Shown: positions 24,266-37,012, counted from the stretch's first letter. The stretch: 64,000 nucleotides of DNA from Alisma plantago-aquatica (GCA_963693085.1 OY856412.1:966348781-966412780); one strand, 5' to 3'. Program-made: numbers and translations. The notes: generated from the letters alone by a model not told the origin.

Positions 24266-27200
24266 TGTAAGGAGTGGGACCCAATAGTGGGCCCACTCAA
24301 TGGTACAAAAATGAGCCATGAAATATTTAAGCAGCGGAAAACATAACTATTTGCAAAGTTACAAAATGTTCTCATGTACATAACTTTCTCACCCTAAGGG
24401 TGGTATATAAAAATGAAATTACTCCTATTCACACATATGCCCATATGCAGAGGGTAACAAGGCTATCCCAAGTTGTCCTCATGTCCACCAATTGGCTCAC
24501 AGTCATCCTGAGTCTCTTCCTTGTAAAGCACCTACACATGGGTGGAGGGAACACCTAGAAAAATAGGAAAACAAGGTATAAATCAGCAAAAGCTGAGTAT
24601 GTACGTTAAAAGATTAACTAGGCATTTAACAAGGTAAAGTAAGATGTTCCCATAAAAAAGGGGCCATTGAAGCTAGGTAAGTTTCAATGAGAAGTAACAA
24701 GAGAAAGAATTTCCAAAAGAATGAGGCATTATAAATAAACAATGGAAATAACACATCTTGCCAATAACCATTCACAATATCACAACAATCATAATAGTTC
24801 GCATGTAGATATATTGGACTACAGTAACTATAGTAGGGCCATGACACCACTGAGTCATTGACGTAAGTAAAAATGGGTGGAAGTAGCGCACCCTAGGCGG
24901 AAGTAGCACACCTCTGTATATAAAAAGGTGGAAGTAGCACACCCCGGGCGGAAGTAGCGCGCCCTAATGGTTACGCATAAGTGTCTATGATAGTTAAACT
25001 AGTCGAATTATCTAACATGCATAAATAGAGTGGCAAGATATACCTTTCACAAACATGTGGCATGATTTAAGCACAATAGCAGATGGAGTCATTAACCCAA
25101 TTCAACATGATAGTAATTTCGAAAGAATAATAATAAATCCAACTGAAAGTATATGAATTGTCCAATAAATGGAATAAGAGCAAGTATTTCAAAAGATGCC
25201 TCATTATGGGAAAATGTAGTCGTATAAATGCCCAGTTATAAATAGGGAGGAGTACATACCTTTGGTCTTGTTTAAGTCATTTAAATGGTCACCTAGTTCT
25301 GAACCAAGATTAATATCACCTCCTAAACATAAAATAGTATTTAATATTAATAATATATCACATGAGGTAATTATTCCTCCTAAAAACATCCTTCCAAAAA
25401 TATCATAATTGGGTCTGAAATTGGTGTTAATAAAACTGGAAAACCCTTTTAATTCTTTTTGCACAGATCAAATGACTCACTGTTGGTCAAACATTTCATT
25501 CAATAACTATAGTTCTAAACTAAAGGGCAATTGCCAACTGTGGCCTTTCCGTGAAATTAGTACTCTCAAATACGATTCAATAAGGTGATTAAAAAATATG
25601 AAAGCAAAAGGCCATCACCCTTCCGTCACTCTCTCCATCGCAGATTGCAACTCCGCAGATTGGGCCCAAGGTAATACATTACCTGCGTGACTACCCTCGC
25701 AGACGAACAACTGCTTTCATCTGTTCCTTGGGCGCTGCTCTCTATCAAAAATTCCCGACATCCAACGATTTGCGATGTCGCTCAAATCAAAACACAGACG
25801 ATCCTCCTCGGATTCACTACCGATGCATTGCTGGTTTCACTCAAGGGACGATTTCCTGGTTAGCAGAGTACTCAAGCAGGTGGGAGGTCCCTCTATGGGT
25901 TCCATTTTCACAGCCGTAACCCCCTATTCTGGTTCAGGAAATGAGCAGACCACTGTCTAAAAGACGGCTGGTCAGTTGCAAGGCAAAAGACGGAGTTACC
26001 CACTTCAAATTCAGGAATGGAGGGGCTTGCCCAGTTAGTCACCTCAGCCTCGCCAGAACACAGCGCTCGCCAGGTCACACCACCATCGGCGGCGGTGCCA
26101 GCACAGGTAGAACAAGGTACTATTGGAAACGAGATCGCGAATGGAAGGGGAAACCAAGACGAGTAACGAGTCTTTCAAAAGCATTTGCGTGACTGAGCGA
26201 AATAAAAGCACAAGGCAGAACTACCAGCCGTAGAGGCACTGAATGCCGGCACATATGCCGGCACATAAATCGTCGATCATCCCATAGAGGAGCACGACAG
26301 GAATCGGGTAGAAGGCAATCAAGTAGCCGTTAAACCACACTGGAACCAGGCACCCCGGTCTATCTCCATGACCCTGCAAACGATTGGCATCATCAGCAGT
26401 CCAAATGCCAGTACCAAATCTAACGTCGACTGGCCGTGAATCGGCACCGGTAGATCAAGGTACTACTCGAATGACAAGAAGGAAATAGTTGATGGAATGA
26501 TACGTACTACAAGCAAAAGACGTGAGTTCGAACCCATTTCAAAACACAGCGTTGAGCTAAAGGCTAGTAATCAAGGGTCCCTGCCCCCTTCAAACACCTG
26601 CCGACATGGTTCATAAGAACAGAAACAGGGTCTTTTGTCGATCCATGGGTCAGGACCCATCCAGAGCATTTTGAGAACAGGAAGCAAACATATATGGACC
26701 GAGGATGGTGCCATTACCTTCAATTTGAGCCTGGGATGAGCGCGGAGGTGTCCCTTTGGGTTTCCTTGTCGGAAACGACAGCCACGCCGGAACGAGAAGG
26801 CAGTGACGTCCCAGGAAATTGGGCGTAGGGAACTCATGAGGACCTACAGGTACCTCTTCGTGGATGTTCCTATGAGGAATGGAGCAAAGAAGGCAATGTG
26901 GTGTGGCGACTTGGAGAGGGGGTTTTGCTGCCAATTGATCGGCCTTTGGGTGTTTTGCGGCTAGGGCATTACAGGTCCCGTTTTAGGCATCGCTAGGATC
27001 ATTTCTTTCCCCAGAAGCGTTTCCGGTGATAAAGCTAGCAATGAAAGCCGACGATCAGTGGGAGAGGGACTGTAACGCCTGTTCCCAGCTCATGTGAAAG
27101 GATGACGGAGCCGTGCACCGGCTCTCAGTGCATTCTTTTAAAATAAAATATTAATTAGCGGCTGAACCTTGGTCAATTAACGTGACGAATGAAATCAAAG

Positions 27201-27703
27201 TATTAAATGCCACCTCATATCTTCTCCTTCAAAGCAATAAAAGGGTACAATTAATCCTCCTTTAGACACCTAATTTTGTAGGCTGACTCTTAAACCGTCA
27301 AGGTACATAATCTGACCCCATAAATCCATATCAAAATGTTAGGCGTTAATACTAATAAAGGGGTGTTAATTAGCGTAATAAAAGGATAACTTATTTTCTA
27401 TATCGTTAAAATAGTTTCTGGATATTTTCTATTCATTAAATCTCTTTCTCTAGGGTAAAAGAGGGTATTACATCAGATCTGGCTTCTCATTCCACATAAT
27501 ATGCGAATTAAATTTCCTCATATTCCTCAATGTCACTATCATGTATGATTATCTGAAATGGTGGTGAAACAAAGTCCAAACTACTCCAAAATTATTATCA
27601 AGGTCAAAAATTACTACTCAAAAATTTTTAAGGGAAATAGGATTTAATATTTTTTTTAGGAAAATGGAAAATAGATGTGATACCTAGATTTGAGTTCGTT
27701 ACA
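24266..27703 (-). repeat. LARD-C 3' LTR
   Basis: On the minus strand it begins TGTAACGAACTC and ends CACTCCTTACA. It contains a GC-rich block (about 25620-27130) in otherwise AT-rich sequence, and a short tandem repeat (24875-24964). An 86-codon minus frame (25204-25464) and 88- and 94-codon minus frames (26571-26837, 26650-26934) recur in the other LTR. Recurrence is expected from LTR identity alone. Confidence 0.95.
24875..24964. repeat. Short tandem repeat in LARD-C LTR
   Basis: Four copies of a unit close to GGCGGAAGTAGCGCACC, the last two separated from the first two by an insert with TATATAAAA. The copy in the other LTR is at 30347-30436. Confidence 0.8.
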
Positions 27704-27722
27704 GAATACCACCCCTTAAAGA
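27704..27722 (-). other. LARD-C polypurine tract
   Basis: The minus strand reads CTTTAAGGGGTGGTATTC directly before the 3' LTR, preceded by the near-palindrome GGATTTCGGGGACGAAATCC. Confidence 0.8.
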
Positions 27723-29722
27723 GGATTTCGTCCCCGAAATCCACCAAGCTACAACTCAAAATACTAAGCTGTAAATTTCTAACCAATTATAAATTTCTAG
27801 TTCACGAGACAAAGTTAATATAGGGGTCCTAGCATAACATAGTCACATAACAATTGTATGCAAAATTCTACGTGAATTTACATTACTTTATCCATCACGT
27901 CTTATTATCTTCTCATATTAGGTACTGCCCTAGGAAGTTTACACTGAGATTAAGGGGGAAACAACTTTACTTTGCTATGTCTATCTACATGATTTAGGAG
28001 GTTTGTCCATCCTACTATTATGATGTTTGGTATCTCTTCTATTATTAGCTCCCAATGCTAATGACCATTGATTTAAACTATTCATTAATTTAAGTTACAT
28101 ACCTAAGTGTACAAGGCTCCATCCTATAAAAGGACCAATCTAACCATACATCAAGTTAAGAGAGATAGCCGACAAGAATATAACTTTTATATCCATTATT
28201 GTTCACCTTAAATCTATGCCGCACTTATGCCTAGGGTTAGAGGGTCAAACATGCATGTCAAAGATTTCTTCGCTAAAGGACCTATCAACTACTACAACAT
28301 CCTTGTGGTGGTGACTTGGTTCCAAAACAATCGATGAAATCTTAAAAGTTTTTTTTATATAATATAATAATGAAATTAAGTTTTACGATGAAAACCTTGC
28401 GATGGAAATCCAAAATGGCGCCAAAATCAATCCGAGAACCAAGTCGACCACTTTCTACCACATACAACACATACTATCACCCTAACATCACATCATCTTC
28501 ACCAAGAGGCTTCTCTACACACCTCATCAAGGAATACACAAGCATATCCAAATTTCATATGGGGGGATACATGTTTCTTCTAGCATGCAGTGAACCTCTA
28601 GTGGGTCCAACTAGGCACGACCTTCATTATTTCACCATTCTCTTAACCGTGATCTATGCCATCACATCCCAAAACATCATTTATTTATAACACCATGGAT
28701 AACCATAATAAGAAGAGATTAGGGACTCTACTACCTTAGTTGTTTTACCTCCATGATGTTATTACAAACCTAGATGAACTAGCTAGTCAAACTATTACTC
28801 ATCTCATACATCAACTAAGTTGATTACATGGTGGCTATGAGAGAGTGGTCAACTCTTTAAGGATCAATCCTAGAGGTACCTATCTCATATCACCTTAGTG
28901 TCAGTGAAAAACCAAAGTTTTAAAGAAAAGGAGTATCTACTATATCTTCCAAATGTGACTATGCCTCAATATGTCCTTGGGGAAAAAATATTGTATATAG
29001 TTTTATTATTTGATCCAACTGCGTGATCCTTCCTACCTTATGGATTTGTGATGGATGAAATCCCAAGAATGCTACTTGAAACCTATGTCTTCAATCAACA
29101 AACCCTCATTTATAAGATATCATAAGTTTATCTAGGATAGTATCCAACCCTTGGATGAAAAGTTTCAAGCAAAACTATGTTGAGATAACTCCACGTTGCA
29201 GAAAAGACAAGCCTAACCTTAATGGACCTGGTTCATACCATCATGTATTATCATAAAACATCTCAAAATCTAAAACTCATGTCACTACTCTAAGTTTGTA
29301 TCCTTGTATGAATCAGTCCACATAATGCACGTATCATAGGCTTGCTAGAAAACAACAAAAGCAAATTACTTGTGCTAGGATTACACACAATTATGTGACT
29401 TCAAGTCAACCTACTCTCTATGGTAGATGAATTGTCCTCCTCTAAGGTGGGAGCCAGAGGATACTTCCTAGAAGAGTCAACATTTACGTATAGAAACCTA
29501 TACCTATAAAGAGAGGATAGAATTGATAAGAGTTTACCCAATACTAGGTCATCTACAAATTTTATCTAGGATACTTATAAACCATCAAATTGGATAGGGG
29601 GTGAAACCCTAATTGGTAAACACAATCCAATTTTAGGTATGTCAAAAAAAAACTCTAAAGGGTCACCTACCTACTAAGGACAATCTAGGATAACTTGAAA
29701 TAGTCTAGTTACCGACTGCTCA
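27723..29722 (-). other. LARD-C interior, non-coding
   Basis: About 2 kb, AT-rich. No retroelement protein motif is seen on either strand. The longest frame (28370-28690, plus) runs against the element direction and looks like chance. Confidence 0.8.
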
Positions 29723-29735
29723 GGCTCTGATACCA
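29723..29735 (-). other. LARD-C primer-binding site
   Basis: The minus strand reads TGGTATCAGAGCC, a full match to the initiator tRNA-Met type PBS, 3 bases from the LTR. Confidence 0.92.
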
Positions 29736-29738
29736 TTC

Positions 29739-32700
29739 TATAAGGAGTGGGACCCAATAGTGGGCCCACTCAATGGTACAAAAATGAGCCATGAAATATT
29801 TAAGCAGCGGAAAACATAACTATTTGCAAAGTTACAAAATGTTCTCATGTACATAACTTTCTCACCCTAAGGGTGGTATATAAAAATGAAATTACTCCTA
29901 TTCACACATATGCCCATATGAAGAGGGTAACAAGGCTATCCCAAGTTGTCCTCATGTCCACCAATTGGCTCACAGTCATCCTGAGTCTCTTCCTTGTAAA
30001 GCACCTACGCCTGGGTGGAGGGAACACCCAGAAAAATAGGAAAACAAGGTATAAATCAGCAAAAGCTGAGTGTGTACGTTAAAAGATTAACTAGGCATTT
30101 AAAAAGGTAAAGTAAGATGTTCCCATAAAAAAAGGGTCATTGAAGCTAGGTAAGTTTCAATGAGAAGTAACAAGAGAAAGAATTTCCAAAAGAATGAGGC
30201 ATTATAAATAAACAATGGAAATAACACATCTTGCCATTAACCATTCACAATATCACAACAATCATAATAGTTCGCATGCAGATATATTGGACTACAGTAA
30301 CTATAGTAGGGCCATGACACCACTGAGTCATTGACCTAACTAAAAATGGGTGGAAGTAGCGCACCCTAGGCGGAAGTAGAACGCCTCTGTATATAAAAAG
30401 GTGGTAGTAGCACACCCCAGGCGGAAGTAGTGCACCCTAATGGTTACGCATAAGCGTCTACGATAGTTAAACTAGTTGAATTATCTAACATGCATAAATA
30501 GAGTGGCAAGATATACCTTTCACAAACATGTGGCACGATTTAAGCACAATAGCAGATGGAGTCATTAACCCAATTCAACATGATAGTAATTTCGAAAGAA
30601 TAATAATAAATCCAACTGAAAGTATATGAATTGTCCAATAAATGGAATAAGAGCAAGTATTTCAAAAGATGCCTCATTATGGGAAAATGTAGTCGTATAA
30701 ATGCCCAGTTATAAATAGGGAGGAGTACATACCTTTGGTCTTGTTTAAGTCAATTAAATGGTCACCTAGTTCTGAACCAAGATTAATATCACCTCCTAAA
30801 CATAAAATGGTATTTAATATTAATAATATATCACATGAGGTAATTATTCCTCCTAAAAACATCCTTCCAGAAATATCATAATTGGGTCTGAAATTGGTGT
30901 TTATAAAACTGGAAAACCCTTTTAATTCTTTTTGCACAGATCAAATGACTCACTGTTGGTCAAACATTTCGTTCAATAACTATAGTTCTAAACTGAAGGG
31001 TAATTGCCAACTGTGGCCTTTCCGTGAAATCAATACTCTCAAATACGATTCAATAAGGTGATTAAAAAAATATGAAAGCAAAAGGCTATCACCCTTCCGT
31101 CTCTCTCTCCATCGCAGATTGCAACTCCGTAGATTGGGCCCAAGGTAATACATTACCTGCGTGACTACCCTCACAGATGAACAACTGCTTTCATCTGTTC
31201 CATGGGCGCTGCTCTCTGTCAGAAATTCTCGGCATCCAACGATTTGTGATGTCACTCAAATCAAAACACAGACGATCCTCCTCGGATTCACTACCGATGC
31301 ATTGCTGGTTTCACTCCAGGGACGATTTCCTGGTTAGAAGAGTACTCAAGCAGGTGGGAGGTCCCTCTGTGGGTTCCATTTTCATAGTCGTAACCCCCTA
31401 TTCTGGTTCAGGAAATGAGCAGACCACCGACTAAAAGACGGCTGGTCAGTTTCAAGGCAAAAGATAGAGTTACCCACTTCAAATTCAGGAATGGAGGGGC
31501 TTGCCCAGTTAGTCACCTCAGCCTCGCCAGAACACAGTGCTCACCAGGTCACACCACCACCGGCGGCGGTGCCGGCACAGGTAGAACAAGGTACTATTGG
31601 AAACGAGATCACAGACGGAAGGGGAAACCAAGACAAGTAACGAGTCTTCCAAAACCATTTGCGTGACTGAGCGAAATAAAAGCACAAGGCGGAACTACCA
31701 GCCGCAGAGGCACTGAATGCCGGCACATATGTCAGCACATAAATCGCCGATCATCCCATAGAGGAGCACGACAGGAATCGGGTAGAAGGCAATCAAGTAG
31801 CCGTTAAACCACACTGGAACCAGGCACCCCGGTCTATCTCCATGACCCTGCAAACGATTGGCATCATCACCAGTCCAAATGCTAGTACCAAATCTAACGT
31901 CGACTGGCCGTGAATCGGCACTGGTAGATCAAGGTACTACTGGAATGACAAGAAGGAAATCGTTGATGGAATGATACGTACTACAAGCAAAAGACGTGAG
32001 TTCGAACCCATTTCAAAACACATCTTTGAGCTAAAGGCTAGTAATCAAGGGTCCCTGCCCCCTTCAAACACCTTCCGACATGGTTCATAAGAACAGATAC
32101 ATGGTCTTTTGTCGATCCATGGGTCAGGACCCATCCAGAGCATTTTGAGAACAGGAAGCAAACATATATGGACCAAGGATGGTGCCATTACCTTCAATTT
32201 GAGCCTGGGATGAGCGCGGAGGTGTCCCTTCGGGTTTCCTTGTCGGAAACGATAGCCGCGCCGGAACGAGAAGGCAGTGACGTCCCAGGAAATTGGGCGT
32301 AGGGAACTCATGAGGACCTATAGGTACCTCTTCGTGGATGTTCCTATGAGAAATGGAGCAAAGAAGGCAATGTGGTGCGGCGACTTGGAGACGGGGTTTT
32401 GCAGCCAATTGATCGGCCTTTGGGCATTTTGCGGCTAGGGCATTACAGGTCCCGTTTTAGGCATCACTAGGATTGTTTCTTTCCCCAGAAGCGTTTCCGG
32501 TGATAAAGCTAGCAATGAAAGCCTACGATCAGTGGGAGAGGGACTGTAACGCCTGTTCCTAGCTCATGTGGAAGGATGACGGAGCCTTGCACCCACTCTC
32601 AGTGCATTCTTTTAAAACAAAATATTAATTAGCGGTTGAACCTTGGTCAATTAACGTGACGAATGAAATCAAAGTATTAAAGGCCACCTCATATCTTCTC

Positions 32701-33177
32701 CTTCAAAGCAATAAAAGGGTACAATTAATCCTCCTTTAGACACCTAATTTTGTAGGCTGACTCTTAAACCGTCAAGGTACATAATCTGACCCCATAAATC
32801 CATATCAAAATGTTAGGCGTTAATACTAATAAAGGGGTGTTAATTAGCATAATAAAAGGATAACTTATTTTCTATATCGTTAAAATAGTTTCTGGATATT
32901 TTCTATTCATTAAATCTCTTTCTCTAGGGTAAAAGAGGGTATTACATCAGATCTGGCTTCTCATTCCACATAATATGTGAATTAAATTTCCTCATATTCC
33001 TCAATGTCACTATCATGTACGATTATGTGAAAGGGTGGTGATACAAAGTCCAAACTACTCCAAAATTATTATCAAGGTCGAAAATTACTACTCAACAAAT
33101 TTTAAGGGAAATAGGATTTAATATTTTTTGTAGGAAAATGGAAAATAGATGTGATACCTAGATTTGAGTTCGTTACA
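29739..33177 (-). repeat. LARD-C 5' LTR
   Basis: Second 3.44-kb LTR, aligning end to end with 24266-27703. The inner terminus has a point change: CTTATA in place of CTTACA on the minus strand. GC-rich block at about 31090-32600. Confidence 0.95.
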
Positions 33178-33203
33178 GACGCTCAAGAAATCGCCAGATC
33201 GGG

Positions 33204-33620
33204 GTCGATAGTATCGACTAGGATGTCGATACTCACAAGATCCATGAAGATTTATAGATGATTTTATCTCAGTGAAGTCGATACCATCAACGGCCTTGTC
33301 GATGGTATCGACCCGGCTATAGTCAGAAAGCGGCAGCCGGGCCTCGCAAGGGTGTTCGACCTACGAAGATTCGATACCATCGACTCGCGTCGATGGTATC
33401 GATGCAACACGTCACCGATCCGCGAGAGGAAATCAACGGCGGTCGCTACATCAAGGAGTTGATCTGTGAGATGGGTCGATACCAACGACACTCGTCGATG
33501 GTATCAACATGTCATCGATTCAGGCCCCCACATCAGGCTATCGACAGCCGTTGATACTCGCAAAGACCCGGATTGTGTTACAAGTGTCGATACCATCAAC
33601 ACCCCGTCGATGGTATCGAC
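33204..33620 (+). repeat. Internal palindrome array, right part
   Basis: About nine further units, mostly in inverted pairs: 33204, 33277/33298, 33371/33389, 33475/33494 and 33586/33606, with diverged half-units between. Together with 24142-24249 this formed one array of about 0.5 kb between pol and the second ORF before LARD-C inserted. Confidence 0.9.
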
Positions 33621-33644
33621 GGGTCCACAACAGCGACAGACTCA

Positions 33645-33654
33645 ATTATAAAAG
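33645..33654 (+). promoter_or_regulatory. Candidate internal TATA box before the second ORF
   Basis: ATTATAAAAG lies 25 bp after the last palindrome unit and about 200 bp before the ORF start at 33852. The stretch between is pyrimidine-rich, like a plant leader. I infer a promoter for the second ORF; no transcript can be seen from sequence. Confidence 0.45.
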
Positions 33655-33851
33655 AAAGGATTGATTATCAAATCTCTTCACACCTTCAGAGCTTTTTCCC
33701 TCGACTTGTGCATTGAGCATTGCTATGCGACCGGAGGCCTGCTACGAGCATCCAAGGATCGTGATCTCTTCACTGAGCCCTGCACCGATAGGAGATCATC
33801 TTCTCCGACCTTCACCGAGCTCTATCTCCTATTCCCTTTTTCTCTGCGACA

Positions 33852-35437
33852 ATGGTGCAGACAGAACGAGCATCTTCTTCACGGGCGGTCCCGATGGAGA
33901 TCCCAACCTTCGTTCCTCCGCCACCCAGATCGATTCCTCATCTGAGGATTGTTCATCCTTCTGCGGAGGTCCGGAAGGTATACGAGGAACTGCTCAAGAG
34001 GAAGATTGAGCCCACCCGCTACGTCGATCGAACTATGATTCACCATCTGGGGTTCAATGCCAATCTCACCTATGTCCTGCAGGGGAAGACAAAGCATACA
34101 GGCAGGAGGCCTGACGAGTTGGAGTTCCACGCTGATAGCCAACCATTCTTCGGTGAATGGCTGACATACAAGGAGCTCGTGGCGGAGTTCATGGCATCAT
34201 TGGATATCAATGTCGTGCCCAATGATCTGATCGCCACTGATAGGGAGTGGAAGAAAGGGTGCGTGTCTTTCAGACTCTACAACAACAATTACACCCTCAT
34301 TCTCGACCAGTTCAATTCTGTGTATAACTGGTTTCATGACCCTTACCAGCACCAGAGGCCAGACAACCAGACTGATTACGATGACATCTTCACCCAGCTG
34401 GTGACTGCTCCTCCAGGCAAGTCTGTTAGCTACCACAACGATGTTGTCGCTGACTTCGAGCATCCTTTTGTGTGGATTCTACACCGCATGCTCTGTACGA
34501 TGCTCTTTGCTCACGGCGATCTTTCTCTTAGTAAATTCCAAGAGACATATTTGTTCTTTTTGCATAAATTGTTAAAGTGCGAGGAGTGCAACTGGGGCGC
34601 ATTCTTATTGACGCGCGTGTTGGTTGTGAAGCGGAGTACACAGAAAGCTCCTATCCACTTTGGGGGGCTTATCACACCGTTGCCCTCTACCTTGGGTTGG
34701 ATTTTTCCCAACTTACTCTGCTTTCCAATAGGAACAAGGTCAACCTGCATCATCTACACCGCTCCATCCTCCTTATGCTCTGTGATGGCTTGGCTTATGC
34801 ACATTGCCATGTCAATCATGAATATCAAGAATGTGCGCTTCCAGACCCCGTCTTCAACATTGAGGGAGCTCAGCACTTCAGGTGGCCCATCATCGCCATC
34901 GACGACTCTGATGAAGACGACAGTAATAATGAGAACAATGATGACGACGACGAGCATGAAGAGGAAGAGGAGGCTTTCACTCCTCTTCAGGCATGAGTAG
35001 CACCGCAGAAGCGCCCCCTCTTCCACCCAGGTGAATCATCCTCTTCACAGCCTCTGCCACCTCATCCCTCTCATCAAGGAGAGGATGCATGTTCGATGCA
35101 GGGGATGTACTCAATGCTACAGGAGATTCAGCAGACCCAGCTGCAGCATACTGCTTCCTCTGTCGGTATTCAGGATACCACGAACTGGCTGTTCGAGAAC
35201 CAGCAGGCCATCTACGAGAATGAGTGCCTCCTCCTCGCCAACCAACAAAATATCCATGATAGGTTGCATAGGATGGAGATGCAACAACATCCCTTCTATG
35301 ACAACTACTGGAGCCAGAACTATTTTGGGGGGTATCCTCAACCTCCGCCGATGCCCCAGTATAATCCGAGTTTCCAGGGGTAGTACCCATCATGGGACCC
35401 CACAGCCCCGCAGTACCCGCCACCACCTGACCAATGA
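33852..35437 (+). pseudogene. Athila second ORF (envelope position; Athila ORF-1-like)
   Basis: ATG at 33852 opens a frame with YVDRTMIHHLGF, a segment like AEFMASLDINV, then VSFRLYNNNYTLILDQFN and HFGGLITPLPSTLG. These resemble the Arabidopsis Athila ORF-1 family, whose function is not established. The first frame is open for about 280 codons, to about 34695. A frameshift then moves reading to the frame of 34577-34996, which ends in a strongly acidic tail (DEDDSNNENNDDDDEHEEEE). A TGA at 34994 and a TAG at 35381 interrupt a final Gln/Pro/Tyr-rich tail that ends at 35437. I see no signal peptide or membrane segment, so a true envelope role is doubtful. It is far less damaged than gag-pol. Confidence 0.75.
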
Positions 35438-37012
35438 TCGGTATCACTGTTCCACCTTTTAAGGTTGTTTTTTACTATGAGGCCATAGTCGAATTCAAGC
35501 TTTGGGGGGGTTGGAACAACTTCTATCCTTTATTTTTCTTAGTTTTTCATTTTTATTGTTTTTTCTTTTATCATTTATTTCTCTTAGTTATTAGTTTTTT
35601 TAGGATCCACACTCTATCTAGTGTAATTGTGGATGTCTAATGTCATGTGTCATCTCTGTGTTTGTATATGGGAATCAGGGGTAAATTTGAAAAAAATTAG
35701 TGATTTTGCAAGCTTGTGTTGTTCAACTTTGAGCACATGACTTAAGAAAATAATTGAGTTTGTCAACTTTAAAATAGGAAACCACAACTGTACATTCCTA
35801 TGATTCACGAAGAGTGGACGGAATTGGTTGTTTGAGCGTAAACTAACCAAATGATAATGAGACCTTAATTTGAAATAAGAGAGAGAAACCTCTTAATTAT
35901 TACACAGGTCAGTAAGGAGGGACACATAATATTTTTCAAAGGTTCAATCAATTAATCTTGTGATCTATCCACCCCATTGTTTTTATACTCCACCATAAGA
36001 ACTGGAAGCACATTACGATTTTCATCTTTTGGTTGCATAGCATTTAGGTAGGAGTACATTTTTGGTAGATTGTGCATAAAAAATGGAAAATGAAACATTT
36101 GTAGATAAATCATGCATGTATACATTCTTGAGTGCATGTCATCATAGTTGCATAACTGATCTCATGTAGTTGCATTTGAACAGATTTTTGAGCATGTAGG
36201 ATAGTATGTGCCTTATTTCTTCTGGAAAATAAGAGAAGCATGTAACTCGTTTTATACTCTCTGAAATACAGTTGTAATGCCTCAAGGATTACAATTATGT
36301 GAAAGTAAGCCTGAGAAAAAAAAAGAAAAAAAAAGGAATTCTAAAAAATATTGTACATTTTGCAATTTGAGAGAAAAAGGGCTTTAGAAAAAAATAGAAA
36401 AAGGCTGATTTTAGAGGGAGAAAAGATCTTGTTTAACCCGTGTAATAGGAAGAATAAGCACATAATGTAGTTTTTAGATATTCTATCTCACATAAGATGG
36501 AATCGTAGGAATATGCATCATTCCACCCAAAATGTAGGCATTAGGGCATTTTCAATTGCATATGCATCATTTAGGTCATTATTGTTATTTGTGCATGTTA
36601 AAACTGTATTATTCTTCCATTTCTTTCACAGCCACCTATTCCATCCACCCGTTGCTCGAATTGGTAGGCCACCGTGATATTCTCCTCACTCATTAATACC
36701 AGGAGAGTTGCTTCCATTTAGATGGTAGTTAGGACGAGCAACGTAGATAGAAGATCACAAGATGCACCGAGTCTGGACCAGAGGATTTTATTATGTTAAC
36801 TGCCTTATGTGATAGTGTTCATCAATTTTGAGGTATATATCTTTTATGGATGATTATTGTCGCCTTGAGGGTAATTATCATTCTTTGGTTAGTAAGGGCC
36901 GAAATGTGAAAATCTGGCGGGGATCATATGGCGAAGTCTGTTGTGATAATCTGTTCTTTAGTTAACCCTCGCAATTCTATTTTAGAGTTTTTTTGCTAGA
37001 GGACGAGCAATG
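35438..37012 (+). other. Athila-B 3' non-coding region
   Basis: About 1.6 kb without coding signal. It holds a second purine tract-like site (35494-35510) and an A-rich purine run (about 36316-36420). Confidence 0.7.
35494..35510 (+). other. Internal polypurine tract-like site
   Basis: TTCAAGCTTTGGGGGGG closely resembles the true tract at 37013 (TTCAAGCTTCGGGGAG) but lies 1.5 kb upstream, just after the second ORF. It could be a second plus-strand primer site or the remnant of an older 3' end. Confidence 0.5.

Larger units (their letters stand above)
24266..33177 (-). mobile_element. LARD-like non-autonomous LTR retrotransposon (LARD-C)
   Basis: Two 3.44-kb LTRs (24266-27703, 29739-33177) flank 2.0 kb of non-coding interior, with perfect GACGC duplications. 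The PBS (TGGTATCAGAGCC on the minus strand, 29723-29735) and polypurine tract set a minus orientation. The 3' end reads GGATTTCGGGGACGAAATCC then AAGGGGTGG, the Tekay/Del-type signature, so the mobilising partner was probably a Tekay-like element. The LTRs differ by about 2% in a 400-base sample, the youngest insertion I can date here. Its LTR sequence is unlike that of LARD-A. Confidence 0.93.

Noticed and set aside
26520..26540. GAGTTCGAACCC, like a tRNA B box, as a tRNA gene or SINE
   Set aside because: No matching A box or cloverleaf at the right distance, and it lies inside both LARD-C LTRs (also near 31999).
25204..26934. Minus frames of 86-94 codons in the LARD-C LTR as genes
   Set aside because: Their presence in both LTRs follows from LTR identity. 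They overlap one another and show no known motif.
28370..28690. 106-codon plus frame in the LARD-C interior
   Set aside because: Opposite to the element direction, with no motif.
33852..35437. Second ORF as a true viral envelope glycoprotein
   Set aside because: No signal peptide or membrane segment seen. The motifs fit the Athila ORF-1 family of unknown function.
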